A stretch of DNA of 64,000 nucleotides from Fervidobacterium pennivorans DSM 9078. Its GTDB lineage: Bacteria; Thermotogota; Thermotogae; Thermotogales; Fervidobacteriaceae. Within the stretch, counting starts at the first letter, position 1; each line of letters begins with the position of its first letter. The notes beneath the pieces were generated by a model that worked only from the letters and a program-made list of their open reading frames with translations, had not been told where the DNA came from and made no database searches. Positions 43,856 to 52,297 of the stretch are shown one piece after another. The stretch spans positions 2,009,501 through 2,073,500 of the forward strand of contig NC_017095.1 of NCBI RefSeq assembly GCF_000235405.2, written 5' to 3'. A program made the position numbers and the translations under genes.

Positions 43856-43902
43856 TCTATCGCCTCCATGCATTTTTAGTTTTTGCAACTTTTCCATAGG
43901 GT

Positions 43903-43942
43903 TTGACTATTTCTACCAATATTATATACCATGTGATATAAT
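43903..43942 (+). promoter_or_regulatory. Divergent promoter region between HK2 and the alcohol dehydrogenase
   Basis: TGTGATATAAT ends at 43942, 65 bp before the dehydrogenase start, and a TTGACT lies upstream at 43903-43908 with too long a spacer. A minus-strand TATAAT at 43921-43926 lies about 66 bp before the HK2 start. The -10 elements are the only convincing parts. Confidence 0.35.
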
Positions 43943-44006
43943 ATCAAAAGAAAACAAAGTAATCAAACTGTCTGTTAACAAATTTGTGATTAGGAGGTGA
44001 ACAGAT

Positions 44007-45164
44007 ATGGAAAACTTTGTTTTTCACAACCCAACGAAATTAGTCTTTGGAAAAGGAACCGTTGAAAAGATAGGTGAATATCTGAAAAAAGATGGGATAA
44101 GAAAAGTTTTGATGCTTTACGGTGGAGGTTCGATTAAGAAAAATGGTGTATACGAAAAGGTTGTTAGGTCGCTCCATGATAATGGTATAGAAAAAGTAGA
44201 GGTTTCTGGTGTTAGACCTAATCCTGTTCTTTCAAAGGTTCACGAAGCTATACAAGTTGCACGTGAGAATAACGTTGAGGCGATTCTTGCAGTAGGTGGA
44301 GGAAGCGTTGTCGACAGTGCAAAAGCAATAGCAGCTGGTTTCTATTACGATGGCGATATTTGGGACGCGTTTATAGGTAAGTACAATGTAAAGAAGGCAC
44401 TTCCTTTGTATGTTATCCTTACGATGTCAGCTACAGGTACTGAAATGAACGGAAATGCGGTTGTGACAAACGAAAAAACTCAAGAGAAGTTTTACTTTAG
44501 CTCAAAACACGTCTATCCGGTCCTTTCGATTGTTGATCCGACTACACAATACAGCTTGCCAGCGAATCAAGTTGTGTATGGTGCGATAGATGCGATAAGT
44601 CATGTTATGGAGTATTACTTTGATGTTGCTGGTAGTGATTTAATTGATAGAATAGATGAAGGTATAATTAAAACACTGATGGAAACCACAGAGGTAATAC
44701 TCAAAGAACCTGAAAACTACGAAGCTAGGGCAAACTTCTGCTTAGCTACAACGTTAGCACTCAATGGTTTGACAGGTTTGGGCACAACAGGTGGAGATTG
44801 GTCTTCTCACGAGCTTGAGCATGCTATAAGTGCGTTCAATCCTGATATCGCCCATGGCGCAGGTCTTGCAATTGTATTTCCTGCTTGGATGAGTTACGTT
44901 AAAGAACAGATATCTGAAAAACTTATCAAGTTTGGTAAGAATGTATTTGGTATGAGTGGCGAATTCTCACCAGATGATGTTATCAATCAACTTAAGAGTT
45001 GGTATAAGAAAATTGGTGCTCCTGTAACATTGAAAGAGGTTGGTATCAACAAGGAAGATATAGAAAAAATTACTCAACTTGCCAACAAACACGCGCCATT
45101 TGGAACAGTTAAGGAACTGAAGATGGAAGATATCAGAAAGATATACGAAATAGCCTATGAATAA
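44007..45164 (+). CDS. Iron-containing alcohol dehydrogenase (butanol-dehydrogenase-like)
   Basis: Group III, iron-dependent NAD(P)H alcohol dehydrogenase of 385 residues. It shows the cofactor-binding GGGSVVDSAK (about 97), the catalytic-domain ligands Asp/His in YGAIDAISHVMEYY, His in HELEHAISAF and His in DIAHGAGLA. It is most like BdhA-type enzymes that reduce aldehydes to alcohols during fermentation; substrate and NADPH preference are inference. The start ATG follows TAGGAGGTGA. transketolase follows 42 bp later and is probably cotranscribed. Confidence 0.92.
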   Translation: MENFVFHNPTKLVFGKGTVEKIGEYLKKDGIRKVLMLYGGGSIKKNGVYEKVVRSLHDNGIEKVEVSGVRPNPVLSKVHEAIQVARENNVEAILAVGGGSVVDSAKAIAAGFYYDGDIWDAFIGKYNVKKALPLYVILTMSATGTEMNGNAVVTNEKTQEKFYFSSKHVYPVLSIVDPTTQYSLPANQVVYGAIDAISHVMEYYFDVAGSDLIDRIDEGIIKTLMETTEVILKEPENYEARANFCLATTLALNGLTGLGTTGGDWSSHELEHAISAFNPDIAHGAGLAIVFPAWMSYVKEQISEKLIKFGKNVFGMSGEFSPDDVINQLKSWYKKIGAPVTLKEVGINKEDIEKITQLANKHAPFGTVKELKMEDIRKIYEIAYE

Positions 45165-45206
45165 TCAAAGACATACTAAAAAATGCAAAGATGGGAGGTA
45201 TTAGGA

Positions 45207-47072
45207 GTGCGAAAAACACTTGAGGAACTAAAAAGACTGAGCGTTCAGTGTCGTGGCGATATTCTGAAGATGACCTACGTAGCGAACTCCGGGCATCCCG
45301 GTGGGTCGATGTCTTCTATCGATATGCTATTAGCTCTTTATTCATTCGCCAATGTTTATCCACAAGACCCTTGGAATGAAGATAGGGATAGAATAGTCAT
45401 AAGCCACGGCCACATTTCACCAGCTGTTTATTCAACTTTAGCAGCTTTTGGATTTGTCGACAGAGACGAAGTGATAGCGGGTTTCAGACATCCAGCATCT
45501 ATATTTGAAGGACATATCACTCGTGGAATTCCTGGTGTGGAGTGGACCACGGGAAACCTTGGACAAGGCTTGTCGGCTGGTGTTGGTTTTGCTCTTGCTG
45601 CAAAGTATAAAAATAAGAATTACCATGTTTACGTAGTTATGAGCGATGGAGAAAGTGCTAAAGGGCAAGTTCAAGAGGCAAGAAGGACTGCAAGAAAGTA
45701 TAAACTCGATAATTTAACGGTATTAGTTGATTACAATGACATTCAAATTAGCGGACATGCACATGAGATTATGTACGTCGATATAAAGGCAGAGTTTGAA
45801 GCAGCTGGTTGGAAGACAGTAGAGATAGATGGTCATGATTTTGAACAAATACTTGCAGCACTGAAAATTGCAAGGGATGATGGTCATCCAACGGCGATAA
45901 TTGCTCATACCGTAATCGGTAAAGGTGTAGATTTCATGGAGGATAAACCTGATTACCACGGGAAGCCTTTAAACAAAGAAGAATTGGAGAAAGCGTTAGC
46001 TCAACTTGGTATTGAGAACGATGTTGAGAAATATTTAGAGATGCGCAAAAAATTACCAGTTGAGACTCACAAAAAAATAAAACTTTACTACGATGTGCGT
46101 TTGGATGCTGGCAAAGCCAGGGTATACGATAAAGCAACGGACAACAGGAGTGCACTTGGTAGGGCTATCGCAGACCTTGCTGTGATTAATGACAATGTGG
46201 TTGCCGTAGATTGTGACTTGAAGGGTTCTGTGAAATTGGATTTTTTGGACAAGGAAAGACCTGACAGAATAGTCGAAATAGGGGTGCAAGAGCATAACGC
46301 AGCTGCTTTGGCTGGTGCGATGTCTGCAGATGGCATTGTTACATTCTTTGCTGATTTTGGTGTTTTTGGGATTGATGAGACGTTCAACCAACACAGATTG
46401 AACGCAATCAACAACACAAACCTTAAGGTCGTTGTGACACACTGTGGAATCGATGTAGGAGAAGATGGTAAAACACACCACGCACTTAACTACATCGGTG
46501 CACCACTTGCATGGTATGGCTTCAAAGTGATAGTCCCAGCTGACCCGAATCAAACAGATAGGGTAGTTAGATACATAGCCAAAGAATATGGAAACTTCGT
46601 TGTCGCAGTTGGAAGAAGTAAAGTCGAACCAATAAGAAAAGAAGACGGAAGTCTGTTCTTTGATGAAAATTACGAGTTCAAATATGGAAAAATGGATATC
46701 CTGAGGGATGGAACAGATGGTGTGATATACGCTATAGGTTCCGCTGTCCCACATGCACTTAAAGCCCATGAAATTTTGAAAAGCAAAGGTCTCAATTTTG
46801 CGGTTATCAACGTGAGTTGTCCATATGATTTGGATGAAGAAGTGCTCAGAAAATACTCGAATTTTGTTGTCACGGTTGAAGACCACAACGTGCTGAACGG
46901 GTTAGGTAGTCTCATAGCCCAAAAACTTTTCGAAATGCGCATACTACCGGGTAGGTTCATCAAACTCGGCTTAGATGATTTCCCTGTTTCTGGTGATGCA
47001 AAACTGCTCTTTAAAATCTACGGACTAAGCGGAGAAAGGATTGCCGAAACCATCGTTTCAAAATTTCAATGA
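45207..47072 (+). CDS. tkt: Transketolase
   Basis: Thiamine-diphosphate enzyme that moves two-carbon units in the non-oxidative pentose phosphate pathway. At 621 residues it joins the N-terminal PP domain (GHPGGSMSSIDMLLALY, and TPP motif SDGESAKGQVQEA) with the Pyr domain (EIGVQEHNAAALAGA) and a C-terminal domain (from about 490). The length is shorter than the 660 typical of E. coli type, but no domain is missing. The start is set at GTG 45207, eight bases after GGAGG; the ATG at 45183 precedes that site. Confidence 0.94.
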   Translation: MRKTLEELKRLSVQCRGDILKMTYVANSGHPGGSMSSIDMLLALYSFANVYPQDPWNEDRDRIVISHGHISPAVYSTLAAFGFVDRDEVIAGFRHPASIFEGHITRGIPGVEWTTGNLGQGLSAGVGFALAAKYKNKNYHVYVVMSDGESAKGQVQEARRTARKYKLDNLTVLVDYNDIQISGHAHEIMYVDIKAEFEAAGWKTVEIDGHDFEQILAALKIARDDGHPTAIIAHTVIGKGVDFMEDKPDYHGKPLNKEELEKALAQLGIENDVEKYLEMRKKLPVETHKKIKLYYDVRLDAGKARVYDKATDNRSALGRAIADLAVINDNVVAVDCDLKGSVKLDFLDKERPDRIVEIGVQEHNAAALAGAMSADGIVTFFADFGVFGIDETFNQHRLNAINNTNLKVVVTHCGIDVGEDGKTHHALNYIGAPLAWYGFKVIVPADPNQTDRVVRYIAKEYGNFVVAVGRSKVEPIRKEDGSLFFDENYEFKYGKMDILRDGTDGVIYAIGSAVPHALKAHEILKSKGLNFAVINVSCPYDLDEEVLRKYSNFVVTVEDHNVLNGLGSLIAQKLFEMRILPGRFIKLGLDDFPVSGDAKLLFKIYGLSGERIAETIVSKFQ

Positions 47073-47098
47073 GCTGTGTTGTAAGATTGTAAAAGAAA

Positions 47099-47130
47099 GT
47101 GCGGGAGGGATACTCCCGCATTTATTTTTA
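47099..47130 (+). terminator. Terminator of the adh-tkt unit
   Basis: TGCGGGAG / CTCCCGCA stem with a 5-base loop, followed by TTTATTTTTAATTTTT, 27 bp after the tkt stop. Confidence 0.88.
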
Positions 47131-47146
47131 ATTTTTGGTGAAATAC

Positions 47147-47175
47147 TTGGAATTTTTGGAAATTTAATGTATAAT
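47147..47175 (+). promoter_or_regulatory. Promoter of the yicC-remA-gmk-rpoZ operon
   Basis: TTGGAA (47147-47152), a 17-bp spacer and TATAAT (47170-47175), 30 bp before the yicC start. Confidence 0.65.
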
Positions 47176-47204
47176 ATTATCAGCAAAGCGTAGGAGTGGT
47201 TTAA

Positions 47205-48080
47205 ATGCCTAGGAGTATGACAGGATATGCAAAGGTTCAAAGAATAATTGAAGATTACAAAATTACGTGCGAAGTGAAGACGTTGAATTCAAAGGGACTT
47301 ACAATCGACGTCTCAATGAATTACTTTCTTAACTCGAAAGAGCTTGATGCCATAACAAAGATAAAAGAATACATTTCCAGAGGGAAAGTTAGTGCAAGGA
47401 TTTGGGTGAAATTCATCAAACCAATCCAAGTTTCTGTTGACTACTCTCTGCTCAAAACATATTACGACGCGCTTTCCGACATCAGAGAGAATTTGAACAT
47501 TCCAATGCCTGTTAGCTTAGAACATTTACTTACATTCAGAGATGCATTTCAATTTGAGATAAGTAACGAAGAGATTGAAAATGCTTGGCAACATGCGAAA
47601 GCAGTTTTGGAGGAAGCACTGATTGAGGTAGTCAAGGAGAGGAAAATCGAAGGTGAAAAACTAACAAAAGATTTGGTAGAGATGGTAGAAAAGATGCAGT
47701 CAATTGTGGAGAGAATAAACGAAAAAGCGGTGGAGATTCCAAAAGTAGTTGCGCAAAGGATTAAAACAAACACACGTGAGTTGCTACCTGATGATATAGA
47801 GCTTAATAGAGAACTTTTTGAAAGTGCGGTTGCACTTATCGCCGATAGAGCAGACATACGCGAAGAGCTTGTCAGGTTGGATAGCCATCTCAAAAGAACG
47901 CGCGAGTTGCTCTCGAAAGATGAACCCATAGGTGACATGCTGAATTTCATATCACAAGAAATCCTAAGGGAGTTCAATACGATATTATCAAAGAGCAGAT
48001 TCACCGATATTACCAACCTCGCACTTGAAGGAAAATATTTGGTTTCCCAATTCAAGGAGCAGATAATGAATATCGAGTAA
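47205..48080 (+). CDS. yicC: YicC-family endoribonuclease
   Basis: A 291-residue YicC protein, a family recently shown to act as endoribonuclease in other bacteria. It opens with the conserved MTGYAK and has the family's ELNxKGL-like segment (VKTLNSKGLTIDV), a central coiled region and the C-terminal DUF1732 block (DIREELVRLDSHL...GDMLNFISQEILREFNTILSKS). The start ATG follows TAGGAGTG. It is first of four genes in the order yicC-remA-gmk-rpoZ, as in many Firmicutes. Confidence 0.93.
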   Translation: MPRSMTGYAKVQRIIEDYKITCEVKTLNSKGLTIDVSMNYFLNSKELDAITKIKEYISRGKVSARIWVKFIKPIQVSVDYSLLKTYYDALSDIRENLNIPMPVSLEHLLTFRDAFQFEISNEEIENAWQHAKAVLEEALIEVVKERKIEGEKLTKDLVEMVEKMQSIVERINEKAVEIPKVVAQRIKTNTRELLPDDIELNRELFESAVALIADRADIREELVRLDSHLKRTRELLSKDEPIGDMLNFISQEILREFNTILSKSRFTDITNLALEGKYLVSQFKEQIMNIE

Positions 48081-48133
48081 CGATGCAACCGTGATTTTGA
48101 AAACATGTTCTATCAATCTGGGAGGTGTAGATT

Positions 48134-48415
48134 ATGTTTGGATTAATCAACATCGGTTTTGGTAATGTCATTGCTGGTGACAGGGTTATCGCTATAGTCA
48201 ACCCTGAGAGCGCTCCACTTAAAAGATTGAAAGAAGATGCAAAGAACGAAGGAAAACTCATAGACGCAACATATGGAAGGAAGACAAGGTCCATTCTCAT
48301 CACGGACTCAAACCACATCATACTCAGTGCTATCCAACCTGAAACAATTGCGCAAAGATTTATCGAATCCATGGTTGAAATCGAAAAACAACTCGAAAAG
48401 ATAAGAAAGGGCTAA
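48134..48415 (+). CDS. remA: RemA/DUF370-family regulator
   Basis: A 93-residue protein of the RemA family, a DNA-binding regulator of biofilm matrix and osmoprotection genes in Bacillus. The family pattern is clear: [24 protein letters not shown]-like [10 protein letters not shown], and the [24 protein letters not shown] core. The start ATG follows GGGAGGTG. It lies eight bases before gmk. The function in this organism is not known. Confidence 0.92.
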   Translation: MFGLINIGFGNVIAGDRVIAIVNPESAPLKRLKEDAKNEGKLIDATYGRKTRSILITDSNHIILSAIQPETIAQRFIESMVEIEKQLEKIRKG

Positions 48416-48422
48416 GATTGGG

Positions 48423-49076
48423 ATGGATGGTAAGGACTTTGATGTGCAAAACGAAGTCCATGCGGAAGGAATACTGTTTGTTATAAGTGGTCCGAGCGGT
48501 GTTGGTAAAACAAGTATTATTAGATCCGTTCTTGAGAGAGTTGAGCGAGTTGTCTTCTCCGTCTCGTGCACAACTCGAAAACAAAGACCTGGAGAGATAC
48601 ACGGAGTGGACTATTTCTTTGTGTCGCACGAAGAATTTGAAAGAATGATAAAAGAAAACAAATTTATCGAATGGGCAAAGGTTCATGACAACTACTATGG
48701 AACACCTGCGGAGATGGTCTACGATAACATAAGAAAGGGTTTGGATGTGATACTTGACATAGATGTTCAAGGTGCTTTAACTGTTAAGAAGAATTTTTCG
48801 GGTGCCAAGTTTATTTTTATTGCACCACCAAGTTACGAAGTTCTTAGAGAGAGGCTTAAAAAAAGGGGAACGGAAACAGAAGAGAAAATACAAAAAAGGT
48901 TAGAAACTGCCAAGAGGGAGCTTAAGTTCATACCAGAATTTGAATACTTAATAATCAATGAAGACTTAGAAGAATCGATAAGAAACTTGATGTCCATAAT
49001 CTACGCAGAAAGATTAAAGTTTGAAAGGATTAAAAATACTTCCAAAGTGAAGCGGTTGATGGAGGAGGTGCAATAA
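48423..49076 (+). CDS. gmk: Guanylate kinase
   Basis: Phosphorylates GMP to GDP. The 217-residue protein has the P-loop GPSGVGKTS (about 25-33), the GMP-binding SCTTRKQRPGE and GVDYFFVS region, and the DIDVQGAL Walker-B-like strand. An N-terminal stretch of about 17 residues precedes the usual start; no better-supported internal start is seen, so ATG 48423 is kept. The gene is directly followed by rpoZ with no gap. Confidence 0.95.
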   Translation: MDGKDFDVQNEVHAEGILFVISGPSGVGKTSIIRSVLERVERVVFSVSCTTRKQRPGEIHGVDYFFVSHEEFERMIKENKFIEWAKVHDNYYGTPAEMVYDNIRKGLDVILDIDVQGALTVKKNFSGAKFIFIAPPSYEVLRERLKKRGTETEEKIQKRLETAKRELKFIPEFEYLIINEDLEESIRNLMSIIYAERLKFERIKNTSKVKRLMEEVQ

Positions 49077-49307
49077 GTGAGCCGACTTGTTATACAATAC
49101 GACAAGCTTTTGGAAAAGATACCATACAAGTACGCAATACCGATAGTTGTTGCAAAAAGGGCAGAAGCGATAAACGATTTTGCCAAACCGTTTGTCACAA
49201 CACCTGACAACTACTCTGTTAGCATCGCTTTCAAAGAACTCCAAGAAGGATACATTAGAATCAAAAACGAAGACGTCTTGAAAATACTTCTGCCTGATGT
49301 AAAATAA
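49077..49307 (+). CDS. rpoZ: RNA polymerase omega subunit
   Basis: A 76-residue omega subunit, which helps fold and assemble the beta-prime subunit. The core includes [15 protein letters not shown], matching the omega pattern RYxLvxvaakRAr. GTG start directly abutting the gmk TAA, with GGAGGAGGTG inside the gmk end as its ribosome-binding site. It is the last gene of the operon before a strong terminator. Confidence 0.9.
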   Translation: MSRLVIQYDKLLEKIPYKYAIPIVVAKRAEAINDFAKPFVTTPDNYSVSIAFKELQEGYIRIKNEDVLKILLPDVK

Positions 49308-49318
49308 GGGATAAGTGT

Positions 49319-49355
49319 GCGCAGAGGAACCGGTTGGTTCCTCTGCGTGTTTTTA
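49319..49355 (+). terminator. Terminator after rpoZ
   Basis: A perfect 11-bp stem GCAGAGGAACC / GGTTCCTCTGC with a GGTT loop, followed by GTGTTTTTAAT. Confidence 0.92.
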
Positions 49356-49361
49356 ATAGTG

Positions 49362-49390
49362 TTGGCAATGATAAAGAATAGAAATAAAGT
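49362..49390 (+). promoter_or_regulatory. Probable promoter of the pur operon
   Basis: TTGGCA (49362-49367), a 17-bp spacer and TAAAGT (49385-49390), 30 bp before purF. No riboswitch-sized leader exists between the terminator and purF. Confidence 0.45.
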
Positions 49391-49420
49391 AAAACTTAGA
49401 TTCACGTGGGGGGAAAAAAG

Positions 49421-50728
49421 ATGTGTGGTATAGCTGGTGTATGGAACGTTGACGAGGCGTATAACGTTATTCATGATGTTTTACTTACGCTCCAGCACAG
49501 AGGTCAGCAATCCGCTGGTGTAGTTGTGAATGGCTTCAAATCAGTAAAAGGTGAAGGGTTGGTTGAAAATGTTTTAACTTCGGAACGTTACATTCCTGGC
49601 ACTAAGGGAATTGGGCATGTGCGTTATTCCACCTATGGCTCACTCGACGAAATCCAGCCGATAACAGCCCACACTCTCAAAGGAAGAATTTCTGTTGCAC
49701 ATAATGGAAATATAGTTGATGCAGATGAAAAAAGAAGGTTCATAATGGAAAGTGGAGGTATATTTGCAACCACACTTGATACAGAGATTATCATCCATTA
49801 TTTTTCAATCGCTCCCTACGCAAATCCACGCGAATCACTTCAGTGGGCCCTTTCCAGGATAAAGGCGGCATATTCGATAGTGGTTTTGCACGATACATTC
49901 CTTGCAGCTGCAAGAGATTCCTTCGGCATCCGTCCGCTCTTTTACGGCAAGTTTCAGGAAGGCTATATTGTAGCGTCTGAAGATGTGGCATTGAGGGTTT
50001 TAGGTTGTGAAGAAATAACGGAAATTGAACCTGGAACTGTTGTGTTTTTTACCGATAACAAACCTCCTGAAATTGTCAGATTTGCTAAACGCGATGATAG
50101 ATTTTGTTCATTCGAGTTTGTCTACTTTGCTCGCCCTGATAGTAATTTCTATGGTGTGAATGTGCATGAGGTTAGAAAAGCGTTAGGAAGAAAACTATAC
50201 GAAGAACACAAACTTCAAGCGGATATTGTTGTTCCTGTTTTGGACAGCGGGTTTTCCGGTGCGCTTGGTTACAGTCAAGCATCTGGGATACCAATAGAAT
50301 ATGGATTGATAAGGAACCATTACATTGGACGGAGTTTTATCATGCCGAAGAATAGGCAGGACATCGTTCGAAGAAAATTGGCGGCTTTAAATGCTGTGCT
50401 CGAAGGTAAGGAAGTTTTGTTAATCGACGACTCAATTGTTCGTGGAACGACGATGAAGCTGATAGTTGAAATGGTGAAGGAAGCTGGTGTCAAAAAAGTT
50501 TATGTCGGCATACATTCACCACCTGTAGTTGGACCTTGTAACTATGGAATAGATACATCAAGAAGAAGTGAACTGATAGCCTCTCAAAATGACCTTGAAA
50601 AACTCCAGGAGTATGTTGGAGCCGATAAGTTGGTTTACTTGTCTGTTGAAGGGTATCGAGAAGTCTTTGAAAGCTGTGGGGTGCGTGGAATATGCATGGG
50701 GTGTTTCGATCTGAACTATCCAGTATGA
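49421..50728 (+). CDS. purF: Amidophosphoribosyltransferase
   Basis: First committed step of purine synthesis: PRPP plus glutamine to phosphoribosylamine. The start ATG 49421 gives MCGIAGVW, placing the nucleophilic Cys at position 2, so no propeptide is present. The class II glutaminase domain runs to about 230 (RGQQSAGVV, HNGNIVDA), and the PRTase domain has the PRPP loop VLLIDDSIVRGTT (about 335). C-terminal Cys pairs (SCGVRGICMGC) could hold a 4Fe-4S cluster as in B. subtilis PurF, which I cannot confirm. Length 435 residues. purN overlaps its stop by four bases. Confidence 0.96.
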   Translation: MCGIAGVWNVDEAYNVIHDVLLTLQHRGQQSAGVVVNGFKSVKGEGLVENVLTSERYIPGTKGIGHVRYSTYGSLDEIQPITAHTLKGRISVAHNGNIVDADEKRRFIMESGGIFATTLDTEIIIHYFSIAPYANPRESLQWALSRIKAAYSIVVLHDTFLAAARDSFGIRPLFYGKFQEGYIVASEDVALRVLGCEEITEIEPGTVVFFTDNKPPEIVRFAKRDDRFCSFEFVYFARPDSNFYGVNVHEVRKALGRKLYEEHKLQADIVVPVLDSGFSGALGYSQASGIPIEYGLIRNHYIGRSFIMPKNRQDIVRRKLAALNAVLEGKEVLLIDDSIVRGTTMKLIVEMVKEAGVKKVYVGIHSPPVVGPCNYGIDTSRRSELIASQNDLEKLQEYVGADKLVYLSVEGYREVFESCGVRGICMGCFDLNYPV

Positions 50729-51330
50729 ACAACATTGAACAGTCTAACAAACCAAGCATAGTTGTTCTTGCTTCTGGCAATGGAAGCAATTTCCAAGTGC
50801 TGGCAGAAAAATCGCTTTCGGGAGAACTCATTGCTAATGTGAGGGCACTTATCGTCGACAGAGCATGTGGAGCAATTGAGAGGGCAAAGAAATTAGGTAT
50901 AGAAGTAATAATTCTTTCAAAACCTTGGTATGAGGATTTTGAAAAAGTTATCAATGACTTAAAGCCAGACTTGGTAGTTTTGGCTGGGTTTATGAGAATT
51001 ATCCCCGAACATATAGTGGCTAAGTATTTTCCTAGGATTGTGAATATCCATCCATCTTTGCTTCCAGCCTTTCCGGGAAAGGATGCGATAAAACAAGCGT
51101 ATGACTATGGGGTCAAGGTAACGGGAATTACTATACATTTCGTCGATGCCGGTGTTGATACCGGTCCGATAATCTTTCAAAAAGCTATAGAGATTGAGGA
51201 GAGTTGGGATTTAGAAACGCTGGAGTCAAAGATTCATGAGCTCGAGCATGAGAACTATTGGAGGGTAATCAACAATCTACTTCAAAAACCACACAAGATA
51301 GAAGGAAGAAAAGTTAAGTGGGGGGTGTAA
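50725..51330 (+). CDS. purN: Phosphoribosylglycinamide formyltransferase
   Basis: Transfers formyl from 10-formyl-THF to GAR. The 201-residue protein shows the PurN start VVLASGNGSNFQ, the catalytic NIHPSLLPAFPG and the Asp of HFVDAGVDTGPII. The ATG at 50725 overlaps the purF TGA (ATGA), implying translational coupling; an in-frame ATG at 50692 inside purF is an alternative. The AICAR transformylase gene begins five bases after its stop. Confidence 0.94.
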   Translation: MNNIEQSNKPSIVVLASGNGSNFQVLAEKSLSGELIANVRALIVDRACGAIERAKKLGIEVIILSKPWYEDFEKVINDLKPDLVVLAGFMRIIPEHIVAKYFPRIVNIHPSLLPAFPGKDAIKQAYDYGVKVTGITIHFVDAGVDTGPIIFQKAIEIEESWDLETLESKIHELEHENYWRVINNLLQKPHKIEGRKVKWGV

Positions 51331-51334
51331 GTTT

Positions 51335-52258
51335 ATGGAATTTTTGCAGGTGGAAAACGTTAAGAAACTTGAGCTTGAAAGGTGCGATATCGAATTGAGG
51401 TATGGTGAAAACGCACATGAGAGGGCTTTTATCTTCGGAAAGCCTCAGTTTGAATTGTTGCATGAAGGAAAACAACTTTCATACAACAACATATTGGATG
51501 CAGAGGCAGCATGGGTCCTTGCCAAAAACTTGCAAACAATCGGCGGTGGCGTAGCGGTTATAAAACACCAAACACCTTGTGGGGCGTCGTATCTGAGAAC
51601 TGGTAGCGATGAAGAAAAAATACATACCATCACAAGGGCAATTCAAGCGGATAGTGAATCGAGCTACGGGGGTATACTTGCAACAAGCTTTCCATTTACT
51701 CTGGATATGGCTAAAGCTATAAACACCTACCTTGAAGTTATCGTTGCACCGGAATTTGAACCACAAGCGGTGGAATACTTATCGAAAAAGAAAGTCAGGC
51801 TTATAAAGCCTAAGGAATACACACCGTATGCTGGAAAAGTTGCGTTTGGTAGTTTGGTTTTATCTGAAAGAAAATTCGAAGGTGAACCGGAATTACTTTT
51901 TGGTGAGCCGTGTGATGTTAAAGATATAAAATTTGCACTTATTGTTGTGGAAGCGGTGAAATCTAACGCGATAGTGATTGTGAAAGATGGTGTTACTGTT
52001 GGTATCGGCGGAGGGCAGCCATCGAGAAAAAGGTCAGCGTGGATAGCCACAACTCTGGCAAAGGATAATGCAAAAGGTGCGATAGCAGCATCTGATGCAT
52101 TTTTCCCATTCACAGATGGTTTGGAAATACTTATCGATGCAGGTGTTAAATGTGTCGTTGCCCCGCTCGGTTCTATACGGGACGAGGAAGTGCTGAATTT
52201 TGCACGGGAGAAGGACATAACGTTCTACAAATCCCCAATAAGACTCTTCAGACACTGA
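51335..52258 (+). CDS. AICAR transformylase-only PurH homologue
   Basis: Formylates AICAR to FAICAR in the penultimate step of IMP synthesis. The 307-residue protein corresponds to only the C-terminal domain of bifunctional PurH: it starts at LRYGENAHERAF, keeps the catalytic KH pair (AVIKHQTPCGAS) and folate-site segments (DSESSYGGILA, GGGQPSRKRSA, DAFFPFTDGLEIL), and ends in the usual RLFRH. The N-terminal MGS-like IMP cyclohydrolase domain (about 150-200 residues) is absent, and neither purN nor other neighbours supply it. The start has GGGGGGTGTAAG before ATG 51335. The frame upstream is occupied by purN, so it is not a truncated call. Confidence 0.9.
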   Translation: MEFLQVENVKKLELERCDIELRYGENAHERAFIFGKPQFELLHEGKQLSYNNILDAEAAWVLAKNLQTIGGGVAVIKHQTPCGASYLRTGSDEEKIHTITRAIQADSESSYGGILATSFPFTLDMAKAINTYLEVIVAPEFEPQAVEYLSKKKVRLIKPKEYTPYAGKVAFGSLVLSERKFEGEPELLFGEPCDVKDIKFALIVVEAVKSNAIVIVKDGVTVGIGGGQPSRKRSAWIATTLAKDNAKGAIAASDAFFPFTDGLEILIDAGVKCVVAPLGSIRDEEVLNFAREKDITFYKSPIRLFRH

Positions 52259-52297
52259 AAGCATGGTTGAAGAACGTATTTTTGGGAGTGAAGATAC

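Noticed and set aside
46053-46886. A 277-codon open frame on the minus strand opposite transketolase.
   Set aside because: It lies wholly inside a clear transketolase gene, has no ribosome-binding site or family match, and its Cys/His/Phe-rich composition is that of an antisense shadow.
47549-48106. A 185-codon minus-strand frame opposite yicC.
   Set aside because: It is Ser/Ile/Phe-rich, as expected from reading biased codons backwards, with no start signal and no recognisable family.
49321-49420. A purine or PRPP riboswitch before purF.
   Set aside because: Only about 65 bp separate the rpoZ terminator from purF, and no second hairpin or aptamer-like pairing is visible.
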